Positions 15,987 through 24,313 of a DNA stretch of 28,417 bases are shown here, piece by piece. The stretch covers positions 1 to 28,417 of the forward strand of contig JACKJI010000028.1 in the NCBI GenBank assembly GCA_020638035.1, written 5' to 3'. Each line of letters opens with the position of its first letter. Position 1 is the stretch's first letter. The notes under the pieces were generated by a model that ran no database searches, had not been told where the DNA came from, and was given only the letters and a program-made list of their open reading frames with translations. This DNA is from Hyphomicrobiaceae bacterium. GTDB taxonomy: Bacteria; Pseudomonadota; Alphaproteobacteria; Rhizobiales; Hyphomicrobiaceae. The position numbers were made by a program, and so were the translations under genes.

Positions 15987-16754
15987 GTGAAAATCCTCAT
16001 TACCAACGACGATGGCATCAACGCACCGGGCCTCAAGGTGCTGGCCGACATCGCCCGCACGCTGACCGATGACGTGTGGATCGTCGCGCCCGACACCAAC
16101 CAGTCGGGCGCCTCGCATTCGCTGACGCTGCACGAGCCCCTGCGCTGCATGGAGGTGGGCGAGCGCGCCTATGCGGTGAAGGGCACGCCGACCGATTGCG
16201 TCATCATGGGCGTGCGCCACATCCTGCTGAAGTCGCCACCCGATCTCATTCTGTCGGGCATCAATCGCGGCTCCAACCTTGCCGAAGACGTGACCTACTC
16301 GGGCACGATCGCAGGCGCCATCGAGGGTTCGCTGCTCGGCATCCGATCGGTCGCGATGAGTCAGTCGATCGACTACGATGCCGGTGAGATCCATTGGGAG
16401 ACGGGCCTCGCACATGGTCCAGAGATCGTGCGCCGTCTGCTCGAGACGGATTGGAACCCGGCCGTGCTCATGAACATCAACTTCCCGCCGATCGCGCCCG
16501 ACGATGTGAAAGGCGTGATGGTGACGGTGCAGGGCAAACGTGATCAATCGCTGCTGCACATCGACGAACGTTTCGATACGTGGAAGCAGCCCTACTACTG
16601 GTTCAACTTCGAACGGCGTCGCTCCAATCCCATCGAAGGCAGTGACCTGTGGGCGATCTATCAGGGGCTCATTTCAGTGACGCCGCTGACACCCAACCTG
16701 ACTCATCTGCCGGCGACCGAAGCCTTGAATGGCATCTTCAAATCGCGTGCATGA
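15987..16754 (+). CDS. surE: 5'/3'-nucleotidase SurE
   Basis: A 255-residue metal-dependent phosphatase that dephosphorylates nucleoside monophosphates in the cytoplasm. MKILITNDDG at the N-terminus carries the metal ligands D8 and D9; NQSGASHSLT (S40 region), VKGTPTDCV, DLILSGINRGSNLAEDVTYSGTI and MNINFP are SurE signatures. The length is standard. The start is GTG at 15987, with only a weak GCGGA upstream, chosen because the conserved N-terminus begins there. In many proteobacteria surE is followed by pcm and an nlpD-like gene; here pcm is missing and the nlpD-like gene comes 327 bp downstream. The upstream gap carries repeat cores, so a promoter must lie within or next to them. Confidence 0.95.
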   Translation: MKILITNDDGINAPGLKVLADIARTLTDDVWIVAPDTNQSGASHSLTLHEPLRCMEVGERAYAVKGTPTDCVIMGVRHILLKSPPDLILSGINRGSNLAEDVTYSGTIAGAIEGSLLGIRSVAMSQSIDYDAGEIHWETGLAHGPEIVRRLLETDWNPAVLMNINFPPIAPDDVKGVMVTVQGKRDQSLLHIDERFDTWKQPYYWFNFERRRSNPIEGSDLWAIYQGLISVTPLTPNLTHLPATEALNGIFKSRA

Positions 16755-17081
16755 GCAACTCGCAGCGTGCCGCATTGCTCCCATCTAAGAGCACTGCAAT
16801 GCCGCGGAATTGTCCAAACTCGGCCAAACGCCTCGCACAATCGCTCACTATAACGTGAGCTGTGGCAATCGCTCATGTCGCCTGGCACAGCGAGGCCTCA
16901 TCCGTGGCGGGTGAGGTGCATCGACTTGCTCGGCCAGGCACACACGGGCGGCAATTCGTAATCGGTGAGGCCGCATCAGTCGTCGCGTCCGTTTTCATGC
17001 CGCACCGATCGTGACGTGGGGCTCCCTTCGCCCGTTAAGGGTTGATTAACCGGTTAAGGGTTAATCAAGAGGGGAGTAGAG
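16755..17081. other. Intergenic region surE to NlpD-like gene
   Basis: A 327-bp gap. GCTCAC-TATAAC-GTGAGC at 16843-16860 is a perfect 6-bp hairpin 88 bp after surE with no T-run, at best a weak terminator. The right end holds a cluster of TTAA motifs described separately. No gene is supported, and no pcm remnant is recognisable. Confidence 0.5.
17035..17066 (+). promoter_or_regulatory. Candidate CtrA binding site cluster
   Basis: TTAAGGGTTGATTAA at 17035-17049 is an exact TTAA-N7-TTAA CtrA consensus. It is followed by the palindrome TTAACCGGTTAA (17046-17057) and a further TTAA at 17061; GATTAACC and GGTTAATC form an inverted repeat over 17044-17066. The cluster ends 15 bp before the start codon of the LytM-factor gene, so it may overlap the promoter or leader. 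Confidence 0.65.
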
Positions 17082-18527
17082 GTGCGTATCATGAAGTATT
17101 TGCAGCGTAGTCATCGGGACTTGAGCGGTGCGGCCAGGCCGCGCGCGCTCGTATCGGCGTTAACTCTCGCTCTCGCAGCCGGCGGCTGTAGTGCGGATGT
17201 GGGACGCTTCGATCACCCCTCCTTCAATCTCAATGGTGATACCGGCACGACAAGCGCGTTGCCGACACCATCCGAACCCGTCGGATCGCAAGGCCCTTCG
17301 CTTTCGGGTGGTCAAGACAGCTACAGCGGTAACGCTTATGCGCCGTCGTCGTCCCGCTCGACCGATCGGGTCGAACTGGGCGCGTTGCCTGAGTCCAGCG
17401 GTCCGGCAACCTCGCCGCCGTCCTATCGCCAGCCCACCTATCAGCCGCGCACGGCGTATCGGGCACCCGAGCCCGCGCCGACTTCCATCGCAGGCCACCG
17501 CAGCGCCGGTCCTGCACCTGCCAGCGGCACCATCGAGGTGCAGCGTGGCGATACGCTCTATTCGCTGGCTCGGGCCAACAACGTAACGGTCAATGAGCTG
17601 ATGGCGGCAAACGGTTTGTCGTCGCCGATGATCCGTCCGGGCCAGACGCTCCGCCTGCCCGGCAGCAATGCGGTGGTCGCCGCGCCGCACGCACCGCCAT
17701 CGGCTTCGCGTCGTTCTGTTGCCGCCGCGCCCGAGCGCGCCGCCTCACACGTTGCTGTTGCGGACTGGAATGGTTCGTATCAGGTCCAGACCGGTGACAG
17801 CCTTTATCGTATTGCGCGTCGGCATGACGTACGCATCGCCGACTTGCAGCGCGCCAATGGGATCACCAACCCGCGCGCACTGAAGCCAGGCATGACGCTG
17901 CGTGTGCCGGGTCAGGGTGACGGTACCTCACATACAGCCGAGGTCGCGCCGGTCCCGGGTGCCACAGCCGAGCCGGAGGTTGCGCGCTCCATCCCGTCGT
18001 CGACGCAGCCGACGCTGCTCAACGGCGAGGAGCGTCGCGTCGCTTCTCTCGATACCGGGCGCGCAACCGACGCAACACCGCCTGCGGTGTCCACCGCTCC
18101 TGTGAAGCCCGTGAAGACCGCGGCTATCACGCCGAGTGGCGTTGCCATGAGTTCGCTGCGCTGGCCGGCCAAGGGAAAAGTCCTGTCTGGTTTCGGACAG
18201 CGTCCTGACGGCACCCACAACGACGGCGTCAACATCGCAGTGCCGAAGGGGACCGAAGTCCACGCTGCCGCCGAGGGCGAGGTCGCCTATGCCGGCTCGG
18301 AGCTGAAGGGCTACGGCAATCTCATCCTGCTGCGCCACGATAATGGCTGGGTCACTGCCTATGCGCATGCCGACCAGATTCTCGTGCAGCGTGGCGACAA
18401 GGTCCGCCGTGGTGATGTCATCGCCAAGGCCGGCAATTCCGGTCAGGTGGATCAACCACAAGTGCATTTCGAGCTTCGCCAGGGTTCCAAACCCGTCGAT
18501 CCGCTGCCTTATCTGGATCGGCTTTAG
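17082..18527 (+). CDS. LysM and degenerate LytM (M23) lipoprotein, NlpD/DipM-like division factor
   Basis: A 481-residue envelope protein. The N-terminus has a hydrophobic segment ending LAAGGC, a plausible lipobox (C36 region). A proline/serine-rich linker is followed by two LysM peptidoglycan-binding domains (about 149-193 and 232-277) and a C-terminal LytM/M23 domain (about 360-480). In the LytM domain the usual zinc ligands are changed: HxGxD reads NDGVN (N380, N384), and the first histidine of the final HxH is Q460, while H429 and H462 remain. This pattern matches NlpD, EnvC and DipM, which activate amidases rather than cut peptidoglycan themselves. The start is GTG at 17082 after GGGGAG; ATG at 17091 is an alternative. 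A CtrA-like site lies upstream and a strong terminator downstream. Confidence 0.9.
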   Translation: MRIMKYLQRSHRDLSGAARPRALVSALTLALAAGGCSADVGRFDHPSFNLNGDTGTTSALPTPSEPVGSQGPSLSGGQDSYSGNAYAPSSSRSTDRVELGALPESSGPATSPPSYRQPTYQPRTAYRAPEPAPTSIAGHRSAGPAPASGTIEVQRGDTLYSLARANNVTVNELMAANGLSSPMIRPGQTLRLPGSNAVVAAPHAPPSASRRSVAAAPERAASHVAVADWNGSYQVQTGDSLYRIARRHDVRIADLQRANGITNPRALKPGMTLRVPGQGDGTSHTAEVAPVPGATAEPEVARSIPSSTQPTLLNGEERRVASLDTGRATDATPPAVSTAPVKPVKTAAITPSGVAMSSLRWPAKGKVLSGFGQRPDGTHNDGVNIAVPKGTEVHAAAEGEVAYAGSELKGYGNLILLRHDNGWVTAYAHADQILVQRGDKVRRGDVIAKAGNSGQVDQPQVHFELRQGSKPVDPLPYLDRL

Positions 18528-18590
18528 TCTCTGGCGGAAAGCGGGGGTATGACGCGCGGTGAGCCGCGAGGGAAAGAGGGAAAATGCGGA

Positions 18591-18621
18591 AAGGGCCGGC
18601 CACAGGGGGCCGGCCCTTTTT
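18591..18621 (+). terminator. Rho-independent terminator of the NlpD/DipM-like gene
   Basis: An 11-bp perfect stem (AAGGGCCGGCC with GGCCGGCCCTT), loop ACAGGG, followed by TTTTT and a second T-run. It lies 64 bp after the stop. It may also slow transcription of the convergent DUF815 gene. Confidence 0.92.
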
Positions 18622-18664
18622 GCTTTTTGCGCAAACGGAAATACACGGCGAACATGATGCCGGA

Positions 18665-19552
18665 TTACTCCGCTTTTAGCGTCTGCCCGAGCCGTCCGGC
18701 GAGGTCCTGAATGTACTGCCACGCGACGCGGCCCGACCGCCCGCCGCGCGTGATCGACCACTCGAGCGCATCGCGCTTGAGTTCGTCGGCATCGATCTTC
18801 AACCCATGATGGGCGACGTAACCGCGGATCATGTCGAGATACTGGTCTTGTGAGCCGTTGTGGAAGCCGAGCCAGAGCCCGAAACGATCCGATAGCGACA
18901 CCTTCTCCTCCACGGCCTCCGACGGATTGATCGCGGTGGAGCGCTCGTTCTCCATCATGTCACGTGGCATCAGATGCCGCCGGTTCGACGTCGCATAGAA
19001 GATGACGTTGTGCGGCCGCCCCTCGATGCCGCCTTCGAGCACGGCCTTCAGCGACTTGTAGGACGTGTCGTCCTTGTCAAAGGAGAGATCGTCGCAAAAG
19101 ACGATGAAGCGCTGCGGTGCGGCCCGCAGATGTGCAAGGCAGCGCGGCAGCGTGGCAATGTCCTCGCGGTGGATCTCGACGAGCTTCAATTGCGCCTTGC
19201 CGCCGTGCGCCGTCTGTCGAGCGACCGTTGCATGCGCGGCTTTGACGAGCGAGGACTTGCCCATGCCCCGCGCGCCCCACAGCAGCGCGTTGTTGGCCGG
19301 AAGCCCTTGCGCGAACCGCATGGTGTTGTCGAGGAGCTGGCCCGCGGCATGATCGATGCCTTTGAGCAGATCGAGCGGCACCCGGTTGATGTGCGCCACC
19401 GGCTGGAAGAGCCCCGGGTCTGGCTGCCAGACAAAGCCGTCCGCCACGCCGAAGTCGGGGCTGGGGGGCGGCGGCGGCGCAAGGCGCTCGAGCGCAGCGG
19501 CAATCCGCTGAAGTGATTGGGCCTTCGGGTCGGGATGCGAAGCGTCGGTCAT
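18665..19552 (-). CDS. DUF815 family AAA ATPase
   Basis: A 295-residue cytoplasmic ATPase of the DUF815 family (PF05673). Walker A is GARGMGKS at residues 93-100 and Walker B is FIVFCDDLSF at 149-158; a sensor-1 type segment FYATSNRRHLMPRD follows, then SLSDRFGLWLGF. A proline-rich stretch (residues 25-32) precedes the conserved part. Family members are widespread in proteobacteria, related to AAA+ proteins such as DnaA/DnaC loaders, with no settled function. The ATG at 19552 is preceded by AGGTG; GTG at 19558 is also possible and adds two residues. The gene is single and convergent with the NlpD/DipM-like gene. Confidence 0.9.
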   Translation of the reverse strand: MTDASHPDPKAQSLQRIAAALERLAPPPPPSPDFGVADGFVWQPDPGLFQPVAHINRVPLDLLKGIDHAAGQLLDNTMRFAQGLPANNALLWGARGMGKSSLVKAAHATVARQTAHGGKAQLKLVEIHREDIATLPRCLAHLRAAPQRFIVFCDDLSFDKDDTSYKSLKAVLEGGIEGRPHNVIFYATSNRRHLMPRDMMENERSTAINPSEAVEEKVSLSDRFGLWLGFHNGSQDQYLDMIRGYVAHHGLKIDADELKRDALEWSITRGGRSGRVAWQYIQDLAGRLGQTLKAE

Positions 19553-19558
19553 GGGCAC

Positions 19559-20141
19559 CTGCGGGATATTTCGAAACGATTTGAGGTCGAAGCCTGACGT
19601 GCGACCGCGACGGGCACCTGCACTCGGCGAGGCGGCAGCGATTGAGACAATATTTAAAGCCCGCTCAAGTCACATGGAATCGCAACTGCGCTCTATGCTT
19701 TTGTTTGGGACATGTTTTCCGGTCCAGTCGTTGCGTGCGGCAGGAGCACTGAGACAGCCGTGGCGCAGCGGGCGGGCGGGAAAAACATGTCCGAGATCAA
19801 GAGGCTGGCCTAAGACACCTTGTCTGACTCCTGTGAGACTAACGGGGCGACAACTGGCCATGCGGCAATACGCGGGGCTCCAGTGGCGCGCGTTCCTGCG
19901 TACCCGGAAGGCCGCCCCTGGCCGCGGTCGCGGAGCGCGAAAAAGGGGTTGCCCTCGGCAGGCTACCGGCTCTGGCCCCGAAGTCACCGTTTCAGCAGCG
20001 ATTTCCGGGGCGCATCCAGTTGCATTAGGGCCACCGGGAACTATAGTCGCGCCCGAATGAAACAGCAGCGCACCCGTCCGCCATCTTGCGATGGCGGCCG
20101 CGGGCGTTTACATGCGCCGTGATGCAAAAAGGGAAATCTCC
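19559..20141. other. Intergenic region upstream of yajC with repeats
   Basis: A 583-bp gap without a supported gene; an open frame over 19551-20060 has no coding character. It contains CATGGAATCGCAACTGCG and CTCTATGCTTTTG (19673-19703), which resemble 15768-15795 in the array before surE, and the inverted repeat at 19708-19792. The promoter of the yajC-secDF cluster should lie here; I cannot place it with confidence. Confidence 0.55.
19708..19792. repeat. Long-loop inverted repeat
   Basis: GGACATGTTTTCC (19708-19720) and GGAAAAACATGTCC (19779-19792) are inverted copies differing by one T/A, separated by 58 bp of GC-rich DNA. As RNA the arms could pair into a long hairpin; as DNA they could be ends of a small element or paired protein sites. 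Confidence 0.6.
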
Positions 20142-20483
20142 ATGAATTTCATCACTCCGGCCTATGCCCAGGGGGCGGCCTCCGGCGGCGACGTCTTCAC
20201 CAGCCTCATCATTCCGATGATGCTGATGATCGCGATCTTCTACTTCCTCATCATTCGGCCGCAGCAGACCCGTGCCAAGCAGCACCGGGATCTGGTCGAC
20301 AAGGTCCGTCGTGGCGACACCGTGATTACGGCGGGTGGTTTCGTCGGCCGCGTCACCAAGGTCACCGAGGGCGCAGACGACATCGAGGTCGAGCTTGCTG
20401 AAAACTGGCGCGTGCGAGTCGTCAAGAGCACGCTGATGGACGTGCGCTCCAAGGGCGAGCCGGTCAAGGACACGGCGAGCTGA
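20142..20483 (+). CDS. yajC: Sec translocon accessory subunit YajC
   Basis: A 113-residue inner-membrane protein that joins SecD and SecF in the accessory complex of the SecYEG translocon. One transmembrane helix (about residues 22-42, FTSLIIPMMLMIAIFYFLII) is followed by RPQQTRAKQHRDLV, the YajC signature, and the GDTVITAGGFVGRVTKV segment. The N-terminus MNFITPAYAQ is common in alphaproteobacterial YajC. The ATG at 20142 has AAGGGA seven bases upstream; an in-frame upstream extension to 20091 is unlikely. It is the first gene of the yajC-secD-secF cluster. Confidence 0.95.
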   Translation: MNFITPAYAQGAASGGDVFTSLIIPMMLMIAIFYFLIIRPQQTRAKQHRDLVDKVRRGDTVITAGGFVGRVTKVTEGADDIEVELAENWRVRVVKSTLMDVRSKGEPVKDTAS

Positions 20484-20594
20484 TGGCGCGCCCTGCGGCC
20501 TTGCCACGATCGAGGCTGCCTCGACCACGGTGAGCCGTGACCCCTTCCAACTCGGCCTTCGCCTGACATAAAAAACGAGAGAGGCGTTTCCTTC

Positions 20595-22238
20595 ATGCTC
20601 CATTTCAGCCGCGCAAAGGTCATCGCGATCTTGCTGGTTTGCCTCGCCGGCCTTCTCGCGACCATGCCCAATTTCTTCGCCAAGCAGACGGTCGAGAGCT
20701 GGCCGCACTGGTTGCCCAACAAGCAGTTGAGCCTGGGGCTGGATCTGAAGGGCGGTGCCCATCTTCTGCTTGAGATGGACACGAAGGAACTTACAGAGAA
20801 GTGGCTGCAGTCGATCCGTGACGATGCACGCGGCACCCTGCGCACGGCCGGTGTCGCCCACACGCCGGGTGTGCGCAACGAAGCCGTGGTCGTGACGCTC
20901 GATAACCCAGCCGACAGCGAGAAGGCTCTCACCGAGCTGAAGAAGCTCATCCAGCCTATTGGCAACGCGATCCTCGGCAGCTCCGGCAACAACCTGATCG
21001 TGGAGGCCGGCGACACGCCGGGCCAGATCAGCGTGAAGCCGACCGAGCAGGCCTACAAGGAGCGGCTCACCAACGCGATCGGCGCGGCGGTCGAGGTCAT
21101 TCGCCGGCGTATCGACAGCCTCGGCAACGTCGAGGCGAACATCGTCCGCCAGGGTGCGGAACGCATCCTGGTACAGGTGCCGGGCTTTGAGGACACGAAG
21201 GGTCTCAAGGACCTGATCGGCAAGACTGCCTCGCTGACCTTCCATGACGTGCATCCGAGCGTTTCGGCCGACGAGGCGCAGGCGACACGCGTACCCTACG
21301 GCTACAAGATCGTACCTTCCGACACGGCGGGAGAGCCGAGCGTGCTCATCAAGGAGTCGCCGGAGGTGACCGGTGAGGAATTGGTCGATGCACAGCCGGG
21401 ATTTGATCAACGCACCAACGAGCCGATCATCTCGTTCCGTTTCAACCAGATCGGCGCCCGCAAGTTCGGCCGCTACACGAAGGATCATGTCGGTCAGCCA
21501 TTTGCGATCGTGCTCGACAACGGCGTCGATACGCAGACGGGCAAGCGCGATGTGAAGGTGCTTTCCGCCCCGGTAATCCGCGAGCCGATCCTGGGCGGTT
21601 CCGGCCAGATCTCCGGTAACTTCACCGTGCAGTCGGCCAACGAACTCGCTGTGCAGATCCGCTCCGGCGCGCTGCCGACCTCGCTCACCATCGTCGAGGA
21701 ACGCAGCGTCGGTGCGTCGCTTGGCAAGGACTCAATCGAGGCCGGCGAATGGGCGGCCGTAATCGGCACGGCGGCCGTCGCCAGTTTCATGTTGTTCGCC
21801 TACGGCCTGTTTGGCCTCTTCGCGCTGATCGCCGTGGCGCTCAACCTGTTCCTGATCGTCGGCGTAATGTCGGTTCTGGGCTCCACGCTGACGTTGCCCG
21901 GCATCGCCGGTCTCGTGCTTACGGTCGGTATGGCAGTCGACGCCAACGTGCTCATCTACGAACGCATCCGCGAGGAGCTGCGCAATGGCAAGCCGGCCAT
22001 CTCGGCGATCGAGGCCGGCTTCAACCGCGCCTTCACGACGATTGTCGACTCCAACCTCACCACGCTCATTGCCGGCATCGTCATGTTCTGGCTGGGTGCA
22101 GGCCCCGTGCGCGGCTTCGCCGTGACGCTGTCGCTCGGCATTTTCGCTACCGTCTTCACCGCCTTCACCGTGACGCGCCTGCTCGTGTCCTTGTGGATCT
22201 CTAGTCAGAAGTCGAAGAAGATCCCCGCGCCGCTCTGA
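20595..22238 (+). CDS. secD: Protein translocase subunit SecD
   Basis: A 547-residue inner-membrane RND-type subunit that uses the proton gradient to pull secreted proteins across the membrane. The first transmembrane helix lies at about residues 8-27, followed by LGLDLKGGAHLLLEMD and a large periplasmic P1 region; PTSLTIVEERSVGASLGKDSI leads into the five C-terminal helices (from about residue 385). D449 in VDANVLIYERIREEL corresponds to the proton-relay aspartate of SecD. The length is normal. The ATG at 20595 has a GAGAGG stretch somewhat far upstream. The gap to yajC is 111 bp and to secF 30 bp, so co-transcription is likely. Confidence 0.97.
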   Translation: MLHFSRAKVIAILLVCLAGLLATMPNFFAKQTVESWPHWLPNKQLSLGLDLKGGAHLLLEMDTKELTEKWLQSIRDDARGTLRTAGVAHTPGVRNEAVVVTLDNPADSEKALTELKKLIQPIGNAILGSSGNNLIVEAGDTPGQISVKPTEQAYKERLTNAIGAAVEVIRRRIDSLGNVEANIVRQGAERILVQVPGFEDTKGLKDLIGKTASLTFHDVHPSVSADEAQATRVPYGYKIVPSDTAGEPSVLIKESPEVTGEELVDAQPGFDQRTNEPIISFRFNQIGARKFGRYTKDHVGQPFAIVLDNGVDTQTGKRDVKVLSAPVIREPILGGSGQISGNFTVQSANELAVQIRSGALPTSLTIVEERSVGASLGKDSIEAGEWAAVIGTAAVASFMLFAYGLFGLFALIAVALNLFLIVGVMSVLGSTLTLPGIAGLVLTVGMAVDANVLIYERIREELRNGKPAISAIEAGFNRAFTTIVDSNLTTLIAGIVMFWLGAGPVRGFAVTLSLGIFATVFTAFTVTRLLVSLWISSQKSKKIPAPL

Positions 22239-22268
22239 CGGTCCCTGATAGAAAAAGGATCAAGAAAA

Positions 22269-23225
22269 ATGTTCAAGGGCGTCGATTTCTGGCCGCATGG
22301 CACGCGACTTCCGATTATGGAGCTCCGCCGTGTCTGCATCGGAATCTCCTGGGTGGCGGCCCTGGCGGCGATCGCGATCTTGGCGATGAAGGGCCTCAAC
22401 TTCGGCATCGATTTCAAAGGCGGGTCGCTGTTCGAAATCCGCCAGACGACAGGCACACTCGACGTCGCCAAGGTGCGCGATACGCTGGGTGGGCTGGGGC
22501 TTGGCGAGGTGCAGATCCAGAGCCTCGACCAGCCAGGCGAGTTCCTGGTGCGTGTCGAGACGCAGAAACCCGCCCAGGGCCAGAACAGCGAGCAGGCACA
22601 GCAGGCGGTCGAAGGCAAAGTGCGCACCGCACTCGGCTCCGACTACGAGTTCCGCCGCACCGAGATCGTCGGCCCGGCTGTTTCCGGCGAATTGAAGCAG
22701 GCTGGCGTGATCGCCGTCAGCTTCGCCATCGTCGGCATCCTGCTCTACATCTGGTTCCGCTTCGAATGGCAGTTCGGCGTCGCCGCCATTCTGGCGCTCG
22801 TGCACGACATCATCATCACGCTGGGCGTATTCTCGCTTCTAGGGCTCGACTTCGGCCTATCGGAGGTGGCGGCGCTGCTGACGCTCGCGGGCTACTCCAT
22901 CAACGATACCGTCGTCGTGTTCGACCGCATCCGCGAGAACCTGCGGCGCTATAAGAAGATGGCACTCGTCGAATTGATGAACCTTTCGATCAACGAGACG
23001 CTGTCGCGCACCGTTCTGACGGCGACGACGACGTTCCTTGCCGTGCTGGCGCTCTATGTCTTTGGTACCGAGGTGATCAAGGGATTCTCGTTCGCCATGC
23101 TGTTCGGCATCCTGATCGGTACATGGTCGTCGATCTTCGTCGCCTCGCCGTTCCTACTGTGGATTGGCGTCAAGCGTGACTGGTCGAGCGAGGGCGCTGG
23201 GGCGGGGGCCAAGGCGAAGGCCTGA
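22269..23225 (+). CDS. secF: Protein translocase subunit SecF
   Basis: A 318-residue partner of SecD in the inner membrane. The N-terminal helix (about residues 21-40) is followed by GIDFKGGSLFEIR, then a periplasmic region and five helices. D213 in YSINDTVVVFDRIREN matches the conserved functional aspartate of SecF. The ATG at 22269 follows AAGGA by about nine bases. The C-terminus is a short alanine/lysine tail. It is the third gene of the export cluster, followed after 122 bp by the NDUFAF3-like gene. Confidence 0.97.
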   Translation: MFKGVDFWPHGTRLPIMELRRVCIGISWVAALAAIAILAMKGLNFGIDFKGGSLFEIRQTTGTLDVAKVRDTLGGLGLGEVQIQSLDQPGEFLVRVETQKPAQGQNSEQAQQAVEGKVRTALGSDYEFRRTEIVGPAVSGELKQAGVIAVSFAIVGILLYIWFRFEWQFGVAAILALVHDIIITLGVFSLLGLDFGLSEVAALLTLAGYSINDTVVVFDRIRENLRRYKKMALVELMNLSINETLSRTVLTATTTFLAVLALYVFGTEVIKGFSFAMLFGILIGTWSSIFVASPFLLWIGVKRDWSSEGAGAGAKAKA

Positions 23226-23347
23226 AGCACGGCGCGTAACAACGGCGCAAGGACATTGGGCATGAGCCAGATGTGGTGGCCTCGACGCATCCGCCAGTCA
23301 TGCGTGGCGAGGCCCCCGGCTTGTGCGCTTCTCTTGGAGGCATCGCC

Positions 23348-23728
23348 ATGATGAACCTCCTCGAGGGAAGCTATCCCTATCAGGTGCCGATCGACGCCTA
23401 TGGCAACGGCGGCTTTCGTTTCGCCGACATGAGCCACAAAGGCTCGCTGCTGTGTTTGCCGTCCGGCGTGCGCGCATGGCCCGTCCGGGATGCCGCGTCC
23501 GCGCTCGCAGCGGATTTCGCCGATGTTCTCGTCGATGCCGGTCGCATCGATGTCCTGCTGTTCGGTACCGGCAGTGAGCATGTCATGCCATCGGCCGCTT
23601 TGCGTACGTTTCTCGCTGAGGCGGGCATCGGCATCGAGCCGATGACGACCGGGTCGGCGGCGCGGACCTACAACATTTTGCTGGGCGAGCGCCGCAAAGT
23701 GGCCGCCGCCCTGATCGCGGTCGATTAA
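23348..23728 (+). CDS. Mth938-like (DUF498) protein, NDUFAF3 homologue
   Basis: A 126-residue soluble protein of the Mth938/DUF498 fold (PF04430). The family hallmarks are VLLFGTGSEHVMPS in the middle and the C-terminal TTGSAARTYNILLGERRKVAAAL. The mitochondrial relative NDUFAF3 helps assemble respiratory complex I. The ATG at 23348 follows GGAGG by seven bases; the upstream open frame (to 23273) looks non-coding. The position right behind secF is conserved in many alphaproteobacteria as I recall it, and suggests membrane-linked assembly work. It is followed after 13 bp by the membrane-protein gene. Confidence 0.85.
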   Translation: MMNLLEGSYPYQVPIDAYGNGGFRFADMSHKGSLLCLPSGVRAWPVRDAASALAADFADVLVDAGRIDVLLFGTGSEHVMPSAALRTFLAEAGIGIEPMTTGSAARTYNILLGERRKVAAALIAVD

Positions 23729-23741
23729 GGGAGCCGGAGCG

Positions 23742-24302
23742 GTGCGCAGCATTCTCGAAAGTGCCGGTCGCGCATCGCTTGCGGGCCTCGTTTTGGGCCT
23801 CGTGATTCTAGCCGTGGTGGGAGTTGCCACCGACATGCACGCCGCTGGTGCACTCGCCATCCGCACCGCCCATGTCTTCGCGGCCATGGTCTGGGTTGGC
23901 TTCATCGTGTTCGTCAACGTCGTCCAGCTCGCAGCACTCAAAGCCGTGAGCGATGCGGAGCGGCCTGTCATCGTCCGCCACATCGCCGGCCCGTCCGCGC
24001 GCGTCTTTACCGGTGCCGCCCACGCGACATTGGCGACGGGACTTATTTTGACGCTGCCGATCGGAAACACGGTCCATCACCGCCCGTTGCTGCTCGCCGG
24101 CATCCTCGGCGGACTTGTCATGTGGGCGATCGTCCAGTTCATCCTGAGTCCCAATGTGACGCGGATTACCGGCAAGGTCGCCGCGTCCGATACCGAAAAG
24201 GCTGCCGCCCGCGCGTCGATCGTGACTTGGGCGCGCATCAATCTCATCCTCGTCGTTCCGGTCAGCGTGGCGATGGTGATCGCCGCCCACGCAGGTCTAT
24301 GA
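23742..24302 (+). CDS. Uncharacterised multi-pass membrane protein
   Basis: A 186-residue membrane protein with about five hydrophobic segments (roughly 11-29, 44-66, 90-107, 116-136 and 163-183). The segment IRTAHVFAAMVWVGFIVFVNVVQL, with H44 in a helix, resembles the haem-type or CopD/urate-oxidase-N-terminal-like membrane families, but I cannot assign it firmly. H80, H94 and the HH pair at 112-113 lie near predicted membrane edges. The start is GTG at 23742, after GGAGCGG. The gene lies 13 bp after the NDUFAF3-like gene, and its stop overlaps an ATG of the NDUFAF6-like frame (ATGA), so the three look like one translational unit. The function is unknown; a cofactor-binding or assembly role is a guess from context. 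Confidence 0.8.
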   Translation: MRSILESAGRASLAGLVLGLVILAVVGVATDMHAAGALAIRTAHVFAAMVWVGFIVFVNVVQLAALKAVSDAERPVIVRHIAGPSARVFTGAAHATLATGLILTLPIGNTVHHRPLLLAGILGGLVMWAIVQFILSPNVTRITGKVAASDTEKAAARASIVTWARINLILVVPVSVAMVIAAHAGL

Positions 24303-24313
24303 AGGAACCTGCG

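Noticed and set aside
17082..18527. Annotation as an active M23 endopeptidase
   Set aside because: Two zinc-ligand positions are asparagine and the first histidine of the HxH motif is glutamine, so catalytic activity is unlikely.
19551..20060. 169-codon open frame upstream of yajC
   Set aside because: It overlaps dispersed repeats, has no ribosome-binding site, and has a low-complexity arginine/proline-rich translation.
20025..21488. 487-codon open frame on the minus strand opposite secD
   Set aside because: It lies antisense to an unmistakable secD and yajC; the high GC content keeps antisense frames open, and the translation has no family features.
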